A stretch of 64,000 nucleotides of DNA from contig JAVTVX010000005.1 of assembly GCA_033439265.1 (NCBI GenBank), forward strand, positions 7,450,001 through 7,514,000. Direction: 5' to 3'. The notes beneath the pieces were generated by a model. It saw nothing but the letters and a program-made list of their open reading frames with translations. It searched no databases and was not told the origin of the DNA. This stretch comes from Dillenia suffruticosa. Taxonomy: Eukaryota > Streptophyta > Magnoliopsida > Dilleniales > Dilleniaceae. This document shows positions 50,806 to 63,691 of this stretch, one piece after another. Positions within the stretch are counted from its first letter, which is position 1. Each line of letters starts with the position of its first letter. Position numbers and translations under genes: made by a program.

Positions 50806-51239
50806 ATTGCAGAACACTTTTGTGGTTCTTCCTACACACATATACAAAAGGCTTAAGTAATTAATCTTGGGAAACCAAAGGTTATAATGAATAATGAATA
50901 ACATGTATTAAATTTCGAAAACAATGCAAGTTGATATCATAACTTTCCAAAATGCACAAGCCAACTAAAGCATTTATATTATTAACACGTTCAAGTTTTT
51001 GACAAACTAACAGAAGTATTCAAATCATCCAAATTTTCAAGTTTACTCAAATTTAAACATTAACAAAAAAAGAGGGTAACATAAGCAGTAGTATTAGTAT
51101 TTGACAATGGCATATACTTTTTCAAAGAGCGATATATCCAGCAGAGCAAACCATAACTATACACATATTTATCATCCAGTGACTGAATAACCAACATAGC
51201 AAAACCATAGCAGTACATGAATAACAAAACCATAGTTAT

Positions 51240-53020
51240 AGTTATACATATATATTTATTATCATTCAGAAACTAATATTTTGATGATCACCATATGAAT
51301 AAGTGTTTGTTTAAGAGCATATCTTATCCGGAATAATGTTCAACCAAGAACAACTTAACAGATCTCATGCACAACCTGAGCCAAAATTAAAATGATGAGA
51401 GAGTTGTAAGCATCCAACATATATTTATTATTATTCAGAAACTAATCTTTTGATGATCATCATATGAATAAATGATTGTTTAAGAGCACACCTTATCTGG
51501 AATAATATTCAACCAAGAGCAACTTAACACTTCTCATGCACAACCTGAACCAAAATTAAAATGATGAGAGAGTTGTAAGCATCCGAAATATATTTGCAAA
51601 CATAATATTTAATAGAATTAGAAAAAAAGTTGACAAATGTGCATACCGGATTTCAAAACTAGCACAACAAACAAATTTTGAATGGATTAATATTGAATAC
51701 TGTAACTATCAGAAATTAAAGTAAGATCGAAAGAAGCATGAATCTAGAAATTCAAAGGCAATGCACAAATGAAAGGACAGAAAACAAAGGAAGAGTCGGG
51801 AGCAAAACAAAAGAAAAAACTAGAACTCACCAAGAGAAATGAGAGTGTGCAAAAACTGACCAACAATTACGTTTGTCTCTTTTTTCATTGCCCTTTTGTC
51901 AACCAAGAACAACTTAACAGATCTCATGCACAACCTGAGCCAAAATTAAAATGATGAGAGAGTTGTAAGAATCCAACATATATTTATTATTATTCAGAAA
52001 CTAATATTTTGATGATCATCATATGAATAAATGTTTGTTTAAGAGCATACCTTATCCGGAATAATATTAAACCAAGAGCAACTTAACACTTCTCATGGAC
52101 AACCTGAGCCAAAATTAAAATGATGAGAGAGTTATAAGCATCCGAAATATATTTGCAAACATAATATTTAATAGAATTAGAAAAAAAGTTGGCAAATATG
52201 CGTACCAGATTTCAAAACTAGCACAACAAACAAATTTTGAATGGATTAATATTGAACACTGTAATTATCAGAAATTAAAGTAAGATCGAAAGAAGCATGA
52301 ATCTAGAAATTCAAAGGCAATGCACAAATGAAAGGACAGAAAACAAAGGAAGAGTCGGGAGCAAAACAAAAGAAAAAACTAGAACTCACCAAGAGAAATG
52401 AGAGTGTGCCAAAACTGACCAACAATTACGTTTGTCTCTTTTTTCATTGCCCTTTTGTCAACCAAGAACAACTTAACAGATCTCATGCACAACCTGAGCC
52501 AAAATTAAAATGATGAGAGAGTTGTAAGCATCCAACATATATTTATTATTATTCATAAACTAATATTTTGATTATCATCATATGAATAAATGTTCGTTTA
52601 AGAGCATACCTTATCCGGAATAATATTCAACTAAGAGCAACTTAACACTTCTCATGGACAACCTGAGCCAAAATTAAAATGATGAGAGAGTTATAAGCAT
52701 CCGAAATATATTTGCAAACATAATATTTAATAGAATTAGAAAAAAAGTTGGCAAATATGCGTACCAGATTTCAAAACTAGCACAACAAACAAATTTTGAA
52801 TGGATTAATATTGAACACTGTAATTATCAGAAATTAAAGTAAGATCGAAAGAAGCATGAATCTAGAAATTCAAAGGCAATGCACAAATGAAAGGACAGAA
52901 AACAAAGGAAGAGTCGAGAGCAAAACAAAAGAAAAAACTAGAACTCACCAAGAGAAATGAGAGTGTGCCAAAACTGACCAACAATTACGTTTGTCTCTTT
53001 TTTCATCGCCCTTTTGTACA
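51240..53020 (+). repeat. Tandem repeat, about three units of 559 bp
   Basis: The anchor ATGAAAGGACAGAAAACAAA recurs at 51769, 52328 and 52887, exactly 559 bp apart. AAGAGCATACCTTATCCGG-like anchors lie at about 51316, 51483, 52042 and 52601, so a shorter step of 167 bp opens the array. Each unit also contains two related copies of a CTCATGCACAACCTGAGCC block. The units are nearly identical. They lie between the Helitron 5' end and its Rep gene. Small open frames inside the units look accidental. Confidence 0.93.
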
Positions 53021-53913
53021 ATACCACAAAATAGCCAGACAAACCTTAACATCATCTTAGCCTGAATTTTAGGGATATTGGTTGGAATGACATAGGTTGT
53101 AGGCGAGTTAAAAGCAGGAAATGGGACACACGACAAAAAAGCATTCTTGCCAACCTTAACATCATATCAAGCTAAATTTTAGGGATATTATTTGAAATCA
53201 CATAGATTGCAGACAATGTACAAAAAAGAAGAAACCCCAAAGAAAGTAAAAAGTAAAAAAAAAAAAAAAAGAAAAAAAGACTCCCATAAAAAGGGGGAAA
53301 AAGAGGGAACAGAGCCAACCATTCCCACCCGAGACGACACTCCGTCCCACTCCACCCTCCAGAAATTTCAAGGCAATGCACAACGGAAAGGACAAAAAAA
53401 AAGAAAGAATCAGGAGCAAAACAAATGAAAAACTACAACTCACCAAGAGAAATGAGAGATTGCAGGCAAGGTAGAAGCAGGAAACCCATCGAACGTGGAG
53501 GGAACAAAGAAATATCTTAAAGATATTATCTTATCTTATATACCACCATTATAGAAAGAAAACCCCAACAAGTAAAAATGGGAAAAAATGAGGGAACAGA
53601 AAGAAACCCCGAAGAAAGAGATAAAAAAGGGGAGGAAACAGTGAGTTGTTGTTCCCATCGAACGTGACATGCCCTCGCAGACTCTTTTCCCCACTTGTTT
53701 CTTAGAAGAAAGAATAGAGAAAAGATGTTTTCTGAGTGAGAGAGAGAGAGAAAACCGAGAGGGAGAGAGAGAGAGAGAGTGGGAGAGTGGGAGAGTGGGT
53801 GAAAAGAAAAGGAAAAAAAATTGAGAACAATAGCATACTGTTCCCATTCGACATGACACGCACTACCGCACCCGCTCGCCCACTTCTTTGCTTCTATACT
53901 AATACTAGTAAAG
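53021..53913. repeat. Degenerate repeats in the Helitron 5' region
   Basis: The block AACCTTAACATCAT...TTTTAGGGATATT occurs at about 53042 and 53154. CCCATCGAACGTG and related words occur near 53489, 53655 and 53843. Purine-rich (GA)n tracts lie at 53736-53780. No coding sequence is recognised. Confidence 0.6.
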
Positions 53914-53914
53914 A

Positions 53915-54547
53915 TATATCAATAATTGTTTTAATTTGTTTTACAAATTTAATTTTTATTTATGATTTTTTTTATATTTTTAAATTAAAATACAAAAAGA
54001 GATAAATTAAAAATTTTCAAAGAGACCTCATCCACCGCCTCGCAGGCGAAAAAGGGCATCAGATGTCGGGGTTGCCTCCGGAGAATACGATGATGTGTGA
54101 AATGCACGCGCAGACGTAGGAGATTGGGACAAGCAGAATAATAGAAGCGTTGAAATATGTGTTACACTGCTGCAACATTACTTATCCTGAGCCCGACATT
54201 GAAAATGCATTTTCAGTAAATCCCAGCCGTCAGATGACACCTCCCTATCGCTTCGAGCGCTAAGCAATCCTAGCCGTCAATCAACTCCCATATCCAATTT
54301 TAGCGACCCAAGGAAACTAACAGTCATTTCCCTGTTATAAAATCCCGATTACCGTTGATTCCACCCTCGAGAGGGCGTCTCTTCACCTCCTCTGTTCCTT
54401 TTCTAAATGGTAACAGTCATTTCCTATTGCCAATGCAAACCGCGTCTCTCTCTAATCGCATCGAATTTCATGAATTTGATCAAACGAATAGAGTGAAATT
54501 TTTAAGATTTGTTGTTTGTACTAAATTCAAGAGAGAATAAATTCAGA
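53915..54547 (+). promoter_or_regulatory. Seipin promoter and leader
   Basis: A TATAAAA word lies at 54336-54342, about 210 bp before the start codon, in a plausible place for a TATA box. Further upstream is a short CGCCTCGCAGGCG palindrome (about 54035). The Helitron 5' end borders this region at 53914, about 630 bp before the ATG. Confidence 0.5.
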
Positions 54548-55926
54548 ATGTTTACTAAATCTCTCTCAAAGGGTGAACTAGAATTTTCAACTGCAGATGA
54601 GAAGAATTGGAGTTGCAATTCTAGAATTTGTGGGGTTTGTAGAGATGATTATGCTATGAAAGAAAAAGAAAAGGTAAGTTCAAGTTCAAACTCAGTTGGA
54701 GATATAAGTACAAGGAGTATTGACGAATTGTGTGATATTTCATTGAATTTTCTAGCTTTCCTAGGAGTACTATTGTTTAGATCGATTGGGTTCCAAGTCA
54801 ATTTACTAGTAAGCTTCTTCACTTTTCCTATGTTGATGTTTCCTTTTCGAATCGTGTCGCGAATTAGAGGCTACTTGATGAAGAAGGTATTGAGAATGTG
54901 GAGTGATTCTTGTAATACCATCAATAGTTTTGTGCTTGAGAGGTTGAAGGTGCCAAAAGCAATGGTGAAGCTAGCAGTGAGGCTCGGCTTTGCATTCGTT
55001 TGGTCATCCTATGTATTCTTCATGCTGCTTGGATTGCTGGTTTCGGGTTTCGTCATTGGAGTTCTTGCAATGAAGAACATAGTGGAGGAACCAATTCAGA
55101 CCAAGGAGACTCTCAACTTTGATTACACCAAAACTAGTCCCATTGCTTTCATGCCACTCATGTCTTCTAGCAGCGTGACATGTAAGAATTGTGAGCAAAA
55201 TGTGCTTGCACAGAAGGCTGTTGAATCGCGTTATATTCCTTACAATCGCAAGCTGCAACTCACTGTCTCATTGACTTTGCCCGAATCGGAGTACAACAGA
55301 AATTTGGGCATGTTCCAGGTATGTTTTAATGCTTTAATGGTCTAGGAAAAGATGAAGTGCGCTTTTACCACTTCTCTCTTCGGCTTGTGCTTAGAAACAT
55401 TGGAACTTCATTGTTTTTTGTTCACTGGTTTAAGGTTAGAGTAGAGTTTCTGTCTACAAGTGGTAGAGTTACTGCAAGTTCAAGCTACCCATGCATGCTG
55501 CGGTACAAAAGCCAACCAGTCCGATTTGCTGAAACAGTTCTCAAAACAGCTCCAACCATTGTGGGCTTCCGATTCGAGTCACAAACACTTGAAATAAAAA
55601 TGAGTGACTTCGTTGAAGGCATGGAGCCAACAGAATGCCTAAAAGTGACACTTGAACGGCGAGCGGAGTTTCAAGCCGGTGCGGGAATCCCTGAAATCTA
55701 TGCAGCGACTCTAGCACTTGAATCCGCGCTTCCTCAACTTAAAAGACTGATCATGAACTGGAGAAGAACCATATTTATATGGCTTAGCTTTTCGACATTC
55801 TTGACAGAGTTGGTGTTTGTTCTAATTGTGTGCAGGCCCATAATTATGCCAAGAGGAAAGGCCGGTGTTGCTTCCAAGAACAAGGATTCAACAAGACATG
55901 CCATATCCTGGTATAAAAGCGGTTGA
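54548..55926 (+). CDS. SEIPIN: Seipin (ER lipid-droplet assembly protein), SEIPIN2/3-type
   Basis: Exons 54548-55318 and 55435-55926 join in phase 0 (GT at 55319, AG at 55433-55434) to give 420 residues. The ATG at 54548 is the first in frame; the open frame begins slightly earlier without an ATG. The hydrophilic N-terminus (1-60) is followed by a hydrophobic stretch (about 62-100) and a membrane helix (about 146-175). Then comes the lumenal seipin domain (about 183-345, RKLQLTVSLTLPESEYNRNLGMFQ region and FLSTSGRVTASSSYPCMLRY), and a second membrane helix at about 368-391 before a basic tail. Seipins form ER rings at lipid-droplet sites. The N-terminal extension fits plant SEIPIN2/3 more than SEIPIN1, though it is shorter than usual for that group. 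Confidence 0.93.
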
Positions 55927-57492
55927 TGACGTCTTGGAATGGTGGACTTGACAATGTTTTGGATTTTTAGATTGTTAGCTCCGAATAATCACTTGAATTT
56001 TCAAATTGGCTAAATAAATGTGGCATGCTGTGTTTATCTTTCGCAGACATTAAGATTTCCTTATTGCAGGACTTCTTTCAGAAAAACCTTTGACATGTTC
56101 TAACGGGTTGCAACTGCTTCAACTTTCCCTTCGTAGTAGATGTTACAAAGTGTCAAAGTGATCAAAAGACCTTCAAAAATATGAATGATTTTCTACGGTC
56201 CCACGGATATTCATTACCCATCTGGTTTGTAGTCATTCAATTCTCATTTAATGGCTATAGATTATTTAACTATGGTAACAAATCTTATGAAAATAATAAT
56301 TCAACAATCTGAACCAAAAACATATTTAGTTTTTTATTTTTTCAATAATTGAATTCTTTTTTTTTTTCCTGATCCAAGTGGTTTATGCGTACAATTAAGA
56401 GTGAATCTAATTAAATGATTTCGTAATTAAGAACAAGTATATGATCAAGTGTCAGCAAAATTAAACATTCTATCAATACAATATATTCAAGCAAAATATG
56501 TTATAATTCAAACACCAAAGAAAAGCTCATCATGACGTAATACAGGCAAATTGAGCAGGCGAAATGAGCCCACCCCCCTGACTTAAACATCAAGGGCCGA
56601 ACCAACTCGCATCTGACAATATAATTTCGTTTTCCCTTTTTAACAGATGCCTGCCATCGATCAGTACCTTGATTTTGTGATTTTGTTCCATTAATTCGAT
56701 CAGAATATTATAAAACCTATATATAAAATTGATTCTCTCAAATCTCATTTTTCTATTTTCATTACTCAAACATGAGTTTATAATTCTAAAAGTATATCCC
56801 CAAAGAAACAACTTAATGATCACAATCTCCCTCCTCCAACCTGAGATCTAAGATTCAAATTTTGTCTAACAAAACAAAATAATTATAAAAGTACAACACC
56901 TCACTGCTACATTTATTTCATTTTCCAGCGATCCAGAATTCCATTATTTTCCCCCTTCCACAAATCTGTGGCCGAACTCATATTTTGGGCGACAAACCTT
57001 GTACATAGAGAATTAATAAATAGGGCTAGAACTGCCATCCGTGTAGAAGATAGAAAATGCAGAGTGTGAAATATCAGATTCTGGGATCCACTTGAATTCA
57101 GATACATTCTGGTGTTAAAGAAAGCTGCGACCTTCCCATGGAAAGGGCAAGCTATTGAATAATACAGCAAATTCCAAAACCAATTCCCACAACTTGAATA
57201 TGATTAAATAATTCCTGCAAACAACTATAAATAATTCAATTAGGTCGTGTCAATGATGGTGCAACCGCTCTTTTGTGCTCCAAATTTCCGGCCTCTTCTG
57301 AGAGTACACGGAAACGTAGCAGAGAGCCAAAGATAAAAGAGCCGCGCATGATGCACAATGACATAAAGGACAGACGAATCATATTAATATAGAAGAAACC
57401 TTTTGGGTGCTAATGACTATTCACGTGATATCATTTCTATTTAAGGCTTGAAACTATATACAAGGAGCATGACAATCTACTGTATCAAACAA
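55927..57492. other. Spacer between convergent genes
   Basis: It holds the 3' untranslated regions of seipin (plus) and of the gene at 57493-63256 (minus). No further gene is supported. A 77-codon minus frame at 56590-56823 has no recognisable features. Confidence 0.55.
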
Positions 57493-60400
57493 TCAAAACT
57501 CAATGCCACTATTCAACTGAATAGAGAATGAAGGCCTTCCAATGCTGGCGAGAGAGGTCTCGACCCTTAGGACAAGCCCTGAACTCCCAACATTTCCATT
57601 CCACTTGGACCTGCCGAGCTGCAAAGCAAAAGAACATGGAACCCAGAGTAAGTAAAATGTAGATCACCGAGTCAGCTGCAAGGGTCTTAAGTTTGGTTCA
57701 AAGAGATGGAAAATAAATAGCCAGAACAATTTTACTGCCATGTCATTAAGAACAATTTATACTCGTAAAGAGGGATAACAAGCATTTGCCCACTTCCTGA
57801 AAAACTGTTTATGATGCCAACTTCAATACAAAGTACCATCTTAAAAGAAGCAAATACACCTTTTAATTGGGTAAAAACAATGGACACAGCAAGCCATAGG
57901 AAAACAACCACTCTGCAAAGTAAATTACGAACAAAAGCCAATGTGATAACCAAATGAATTGAGACTCACAGAGACTGATGCATATGCAGAAGGATGTGTC
58001 AGGAAAGCACAGCCACAGATCAAACTCAGATGCTCCTTCAGTGAATGAATAAGTTCAGCCCGCAGCCCAGGATTGCTTCCACCAAATGTTGGGCATGCAC
58101 TGAATAAGCAATAGATTCAAAAGGAACACGTCACTACAAAGTAGTATCACGGTTATTATCACTATGTATAATGGAATAAAAAGAAGGCGGCGATAAGCTT
58201 CAATTGCATGTCATTGTCTAGTCCACCAAAACATGAATGGAATACAAAGGAGGCAAAGGCACAGATTCATCATTCTTTCCAGTTGATTCAAAAATGAGAG
58301 GAAGAACTATTACTTCCAATCCGAATCAGAGGAAAATCATGGGGAACAAGCAATTAGAAAGAAGACATGATGAAACTGTATATTTGGCCACAAGTAACAA
58401 GTTGATTAAGAACCGGAGGATATTAAGTGCTTTTTTCCCCTTCCTTTTCCTTGGAGGTGGAAACTTGATTAGGAGTCTCCTTTAAACAATACTTTCTAGA
58501 AGTGCTACCCCCTTCTTTTTCTTGGAGGTGGAAACTTTGAGAATCCTCAAAATTCAGAGAAAGACAATTTATCCATTAATCAGAAGAAGACAAAATTCAG
58601 ATAGGAGAATCCTCAAATGAAGTTCAACCAAAACTTTGAGAGACTTATCGTTGACAGCACTGGATATCACTAGAGCCAATAACAGGTCCAGATTGTATAT
58701 CGAAATTTCTACATAAAAGGCATATACACATATAATTCTATTTTAATTAAGAGAAAAAAAATACCAACATCAACAGATTATCCACTGAGAACCCAGGTGC
58801 TTCAATAACATGGTCCCAGTAGTTTTAAGTCAAATAGTACGCAGGGCAGCAGGGGCTGCACATAAGCATAAGCAACTTCCCCGTCTCCTCACATTAGATG
58901 AGAGTGTTGCCGGCATATCCCATTTATTTGATAGGCCAGCATATGCACATCAAGTGAGAAGCATAAATTTCTTTGACTTTCTCAAATAAATATTCTTTTA
59001 TAAGTAAAATAAAATGGTTCCAACTACTCTTTAAGGGTAACATAAAGATGTAGATATGTTGCATGACTATGTAAGTCTTGATACCCTTTTTGAGACAACA
59101 AAAAATAGAATTATTTGATCTAGATTTGGATGGAGAAATGGACAACAGTGAATTACCTGAATTGAACAGTAGGCCTCATCATAAGACCAGATCTCTTCCA
59201 TGCCAAGGCTTGTGCAAGACCCAATGAAAATGATTTGTCTGGCCATTGTATCATTGGTGTGACACAAGTTCCCAATTTATTCTAAACAAAGTGTAAACAA
59301 ATCAAGTAAGTTATTGTAGAAAGCAGGGGAGAATCAACCCAAATACCAAGAAATATTTAGCTGATGACTGCTATCATCAAATCAAAATTGCAGTTGGATT
59401 TGTAGTTGAACTCTGTGAGCTCAAAAGCTAACCTTACAAGAGAAGCTGAATCTCATCTCCCCTGGATATTGGCCCTGAGCTTGAAGAAGGCCCCCACAGA
59501 AAGGCAGGAAAGCACTTGTTGTTAGTCCCTCCCCAGAAACATAGGTCAGCTGCCCATTTGGAAACTGCAAATCCATAAATGACTGCAAAGAGGTAGGCAC
59601 AAAAATTAGACAATCCACTAAACCAAGACAGTGAGTGTACAGTTTCTAGAAGTAATGTAAGTTTTTCAGTTCTATGAGAAAGCTAGAAGATATTTCCTTT
59701 CTAAAATAGACCACACCGGGCTGTCCCCATTTCACAGGCAAGATGATTACTTCCAGAGGTGCACACAGATGATACAGATTGAGTGCAACAAGAATGTTGG
59801 TTTCAATGAAACAAAAGAATATTTATCTTAATAAAGATTTTTTATTCATCGAAAAAAATATTTATCTTAATAAAGACTTCAGACTCCACAGAAAAAATTC
59901 ATTAGATAAAGAATGAAGATCAAATGGCATTTTTTCAGTTTATTCAATAAGATAATAAATTAGAGAGAGAGAGAGAGATGAACATAACGTGAGCTTTAGT
60001 AGCTGGTGATTAAACAGCTCACGACTTAAACATGGTTAGCAAATAAGCAAGAAATACTGAATACTGTTAATTATCCATATTATATAAGTATGAATTTCAC
60101 ATATTCAAAGACATATTGTACTTACACAAGCCAATGGATTGAGACAGATCATTGACATCAATAGCCACCTTCTATGCTTTGACCACACAGCGGGACAAAG
60201 TGAATGCATTCCATTCTGACAATCATGTAAAGTGCCAACCATATAAATAAAAAAGATAAGAGATGATTAGCATACTAAAAAACATTGCATCAGTATGATG
60301 ACGAGTTAGCACAATAAAATGGACAATTCTATGTAAATACAAGGAAACGATCAATCAACTTGCTTACCAATCCCATTGCCCAATCATACACAGGAGAAAA

Positions 60401-63256
60401 AACGACTGTGCTATATGAGATTCTACTTCAGTTAGGCATAGACAATTCAACTTGCTTGTCCAAATCTTTGGTATGTTTTTCAATTAAGTTCTGGAAATTA
60501 CAAATTTTCAATTGATTCCTAATATGGTTGCAATATAAAAAATAGAACATGTATATTTTTTTAGAAAAAGAGTATAAAAAAATAAGACTGAATATTTTTC
60601 AAAATGGCATTTTTACATTGCTAAGGATGTGGTCAGAAATGCATTGATAAGTGGCGGGCAGAACTTGTCTCCTCAGTATCAATTTTCAGATCATGGTAAA
60701 GAAGCCAGTTTGAGAGACACACATCCTTTGTTTTGTTATGTTTAAAGTACTTATTATTTTCTTGAAAAAAATATGTCATAATCTTTTTATATTTTATCTT
60801 GAGAAACACACGTGGCATTCAATTTCTATCATTTAAGGGTCAAACGAGCCATGCACATGCCATGTCTGCAAAGGTAAGGCCAAATAACAGCTTTGGCTAT
60901 TTTTTCCTTCATCAATGTACTAAAACTGCAGCCATTCCCAAACATTAATGACTTATAAAGTTTAGTAACATTTAGGACAATTGAAAAATGTAGCACAGGA
61001 TTAGGACTATGAATGCACTTTTCCCTAAAACCTATCATGATTTATCCTTTGAAATCATGCTCCAGAGTTTGCTCAAGAAAGAGAGGCTAACATAGTCACA
61101 GCAGGTCTAACCAGACAACAAGCAAATAGCACATGGAAGTTGTTTTAATGATGTGTTCTCAGTGCCAGATTTGCCTCTGTAATTCCATTGCATGCTTATG
61201 GAGAAAAAGTAAATACTCTTTATCCCTCCCTTTAGCTCAATCCTCATCCTGCAACCTTAAAAGTAAAGTTTCCTGGAAATTGAGCTATGATCATGTGTGT
61301 AGTTAATCATTCTCTGAAGCTCAAAACATTAACTTAGCTATAACTTATGGAGTTTATGTTCTACACTGCGTCACATATTCTGTAAGAAATATAAGGTGCT
61401 TCACACTCATAGTTTATATTAATAACAATGATAATGCTGGTACTTCCCACATAACACGTCAAATTACAAGCTTGGTGATTGTTGACAGGTTATTCTGCGG
61501 CTTTATTATTAAACCAATCATTAGATACAAACTCATCAATCCCATAAGGGAGCATTAGACCTTTTTATCATAAATCATGACAAACTGCAATGCTATGATT
61601 GCACTAAACAATCATCATCAAAAAATTCATCATACCTTCCTATCATAACCATACCAAAGCAAGTGTTGCTTTGACAAATGAACCGGCAAAAGAAGTGTTG
61701 TATCACGGACGAAAAGAACTGGCCCAAGCTGGACTAGGAACAGAGATGAATTCTCACTTCCTGATGTGGAACTACTATGCGATGCCTCTACTCTCCACAA
61801 ATCTCCTCTAGCAACTAAAGAACTTTCCACATCATGTGTTCTGCTATCATAAGTTGATGTAATATTGAAAACCCCCTGCAAACCAATTTTTCAGAAGCAA
61901 TCACAAAAAGATAAATAGTATAAAAAGCGAAATGATAAGAAAGTCTCTTAAGTATTTTGTTGAACAATAACTATGAAATAGAACACAACAGATATTGTAC
62001 TGCTAACATAGTCATTCTCACCAATCTGAAGCTAAAACAGCTGCAACTTGTGTAGATGAAAAAATATCCAACTAAATGGAAATGCCATATGCAAATAAAG
62101 AGAAACAAATACTACTGAGATGAGATGAACACTGTCAGATGTAATTCCAGCTACTACAGATGCCCTTATATCCTTTAAGAACTAAGGTGCAGGGCCTCAC
62201 ATGTCCATAGTCTGGGTCTGGATTTTGAAGAACTACCTCACTTTGTAATTTTTGGTGTACTTGGAACCCAAGCGGTCTTTGAGATTCTACTCCTGTCCAT
62301 TGCCCTCCCTCAAACCTTGACATAGGTTTCTAAGTTGAAACATGTAAATTTTGTTCACAATGTTATTTTCTTCTCCATGGTTACAGAACAGGCAGCTAAA
62401 GACAAATATTCCAGATTTGAAATTGTCTGAATCTCTGAATCAAAAAGTAATTGATCCTAAAGCTCTTATTTGAGCAGCATTATCAAAGCTAGGTTATCAT
62501 TAGCATAATTAGTTTGAACTCATTACCGATTTAGTTGATTTCCATTAGCTGCTTAGATGTTGCAAGCTTACCATGCCTTTATACCAACATATCCAAAAGC
62601 TAGTTTTTGCAATCCCAACATGCATAAGGCCAGTAATCAATTCGGTTAAATAAACTAATTGAAAAACACATTCACATGTGAAAATCTAGAAAAAGCATTG
62701 AAAGGACTACCTGCGGTCTACTGAAATGTCCGGAAGACTTTATCCTAGAGTAAAAGGAGTCTTCATCCGCTGCCCCATCTGAGCCACTATTATTTTCAGC
62801 AAAACCAAAATCCCTAAACCGTTCCGCATGTGAAGCGTAATTTTCCCGCATAGTCGCGCTCAAATCAGTCCTCTGCGAATTCATATCCGCACCAAGAATT
62901 GCCACCACATTCTCCTCTTGCCTAAACGGTATTGTCAACGTCCTGAAAAACTGCTGAACCATTCCATTCAAGCAGTTCCCAAAGTCAGCCCCAGCCTGCC
63001 CTAACCTATTACCAATGTCAAAAATGGCTGAAACCCCATTAATCCCAGAATTATCAATCGCAAACCCGAAATTTTTCGTGTGGGTTGTGAATTCCATATC
63101 GAAAAGCTTCGGGTGCTGCGGATTCGGCCACGAAAACAATGGCGGAGTAATGTGAGACTGAATTAATCCTGTGAATCCCTGAGCAAGCCTATCGGCCAAA
63201 TCTTGTCCATGTCTTTGTACCTCTTCCCAAGCCTCAAATGACCTCTCGACAGACAT
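57493..63256 (-). CDS. Conserved plant protein of unknown function, 468 residues
   Basis: Seven exons on the minus strand: 63256-62711, 61875-61636, 60215-60126, 59582-59433, 59281-59157, 58099-57970, 57618-57493. All have GT-AG borders and one continuous frame, giving 468 residues and a TGA stop. The start is MSVERSFEAWEEVQRHGQDL. Other marked stretches are NGVSAIFDIGNRLGQAGADF, SLFLVQLGPVLFVRDTTLLL, LCPAVWSKHRRWLLMSMICL and PGEMRFSFSCKNKLG. I see no signal peptide, clear membrane helix or catalytic motif. Glycine/serine-rich alternating stretches and the C-terminal aromatic residue (SIQLNSGIEF) would suit a beta-barrel of an organelle outer membrane, but this is a guess. The wording looks like a conserved plant family that I cannot name. 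Confidence 0.88.
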
Positions 63257-63654
63257 GTTTCACAATCAAAAGTTTTTTACTTTGCTTCTTCAATCAACAG
63301 TAACTAATCAAATTTGAAAAGTCACATAATTTCTTAGCAAAATCAAACACCAAAAAAGGAACAACATTAGGTCTTTTTCTTAATGATTCAGACCTCAAAA
63401 GAACGAACTTGAAGCTAAGGCTGGAAAATTCAAACCCACCCAATCAAATACTACAAATCAACAAGTACAATAGCATTCCCATAAAAAAATGCGCTCTTCA
63501 TGGATTTATTCGCAGCTCAAAGAACAAAACTTGTTGGAATTCAAACCTCGAGAGCTTAAAATCAGCAACAGACGAAGACCAAGAAAGCAATTTTTCGAAA
63601 GATCTGTGGATCTTAGGGTCTCAAATTTTAGATATCGGAGTCGTCAAAACAAGA

Positions 63655-63691
<37 letters not shown>

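Larger units (their letters stand above)
37330..53914 (-). mobile_element. Helitron with Rep/helicase and RPA-like genes, carrying two nested LTR insertions
   Basis: On the minus strand the 3' end is a hairpin (37343-37361), ten bases later CTAG (37333-37330), then T. The proposed 5' end is TCTTTACTAGTATTAG at 53914, preceded by A. Helitrons begin TC, end CTRR after a short hairpin, and insert between A and T, which fits. Inside, on the same strand, lie a Rep/helicase gene (50805-43845) and an RPA-like gene (43626-38353), the known plant autonomous set. Without the nested solo LTR and Copia it is about 11.7 kb. Both genes are decayed, so it is not autonomous now. The 3' end is well supported, the 5' end less so. 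Confidence 0.8.

Noticed and set aside
51769..52513. Repeated 61-codon frame MKGQKTKEESGAKQKKKLEL in the tandem array
   Set aside because: Its repetition only reflects the 559 bp DNA repeat. The third unit has changes that do not preserve the frame length, and composition is not protein-like.
53892..54060. Possible small plus-strand Helitron starting TCTATACTAATAC with a CGCCTCGCAGGCG hairpin
   Set aside because: The start is not preceded by A and no CTRR follows the hairpin. The same site read on the minus strand fits better as the 5' end of the large Helitron.
56590..56823. 77-codon minus-strand open frame between convergent genes
   Set aside because: No recognisable domain or splice context, and it lies in probable 3' untranslated or spacer DNA.
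62135..62323. Open frame in intron 1 of the 468-residue gene (MSRFEGGQWTGVESQRPLGF)
   Set aside because: Exons 1 and 2 already join in frame. Including it would need splice sites I cannot place, and it ends in a stop. It could be an alternative exon, but the evidence is weak.
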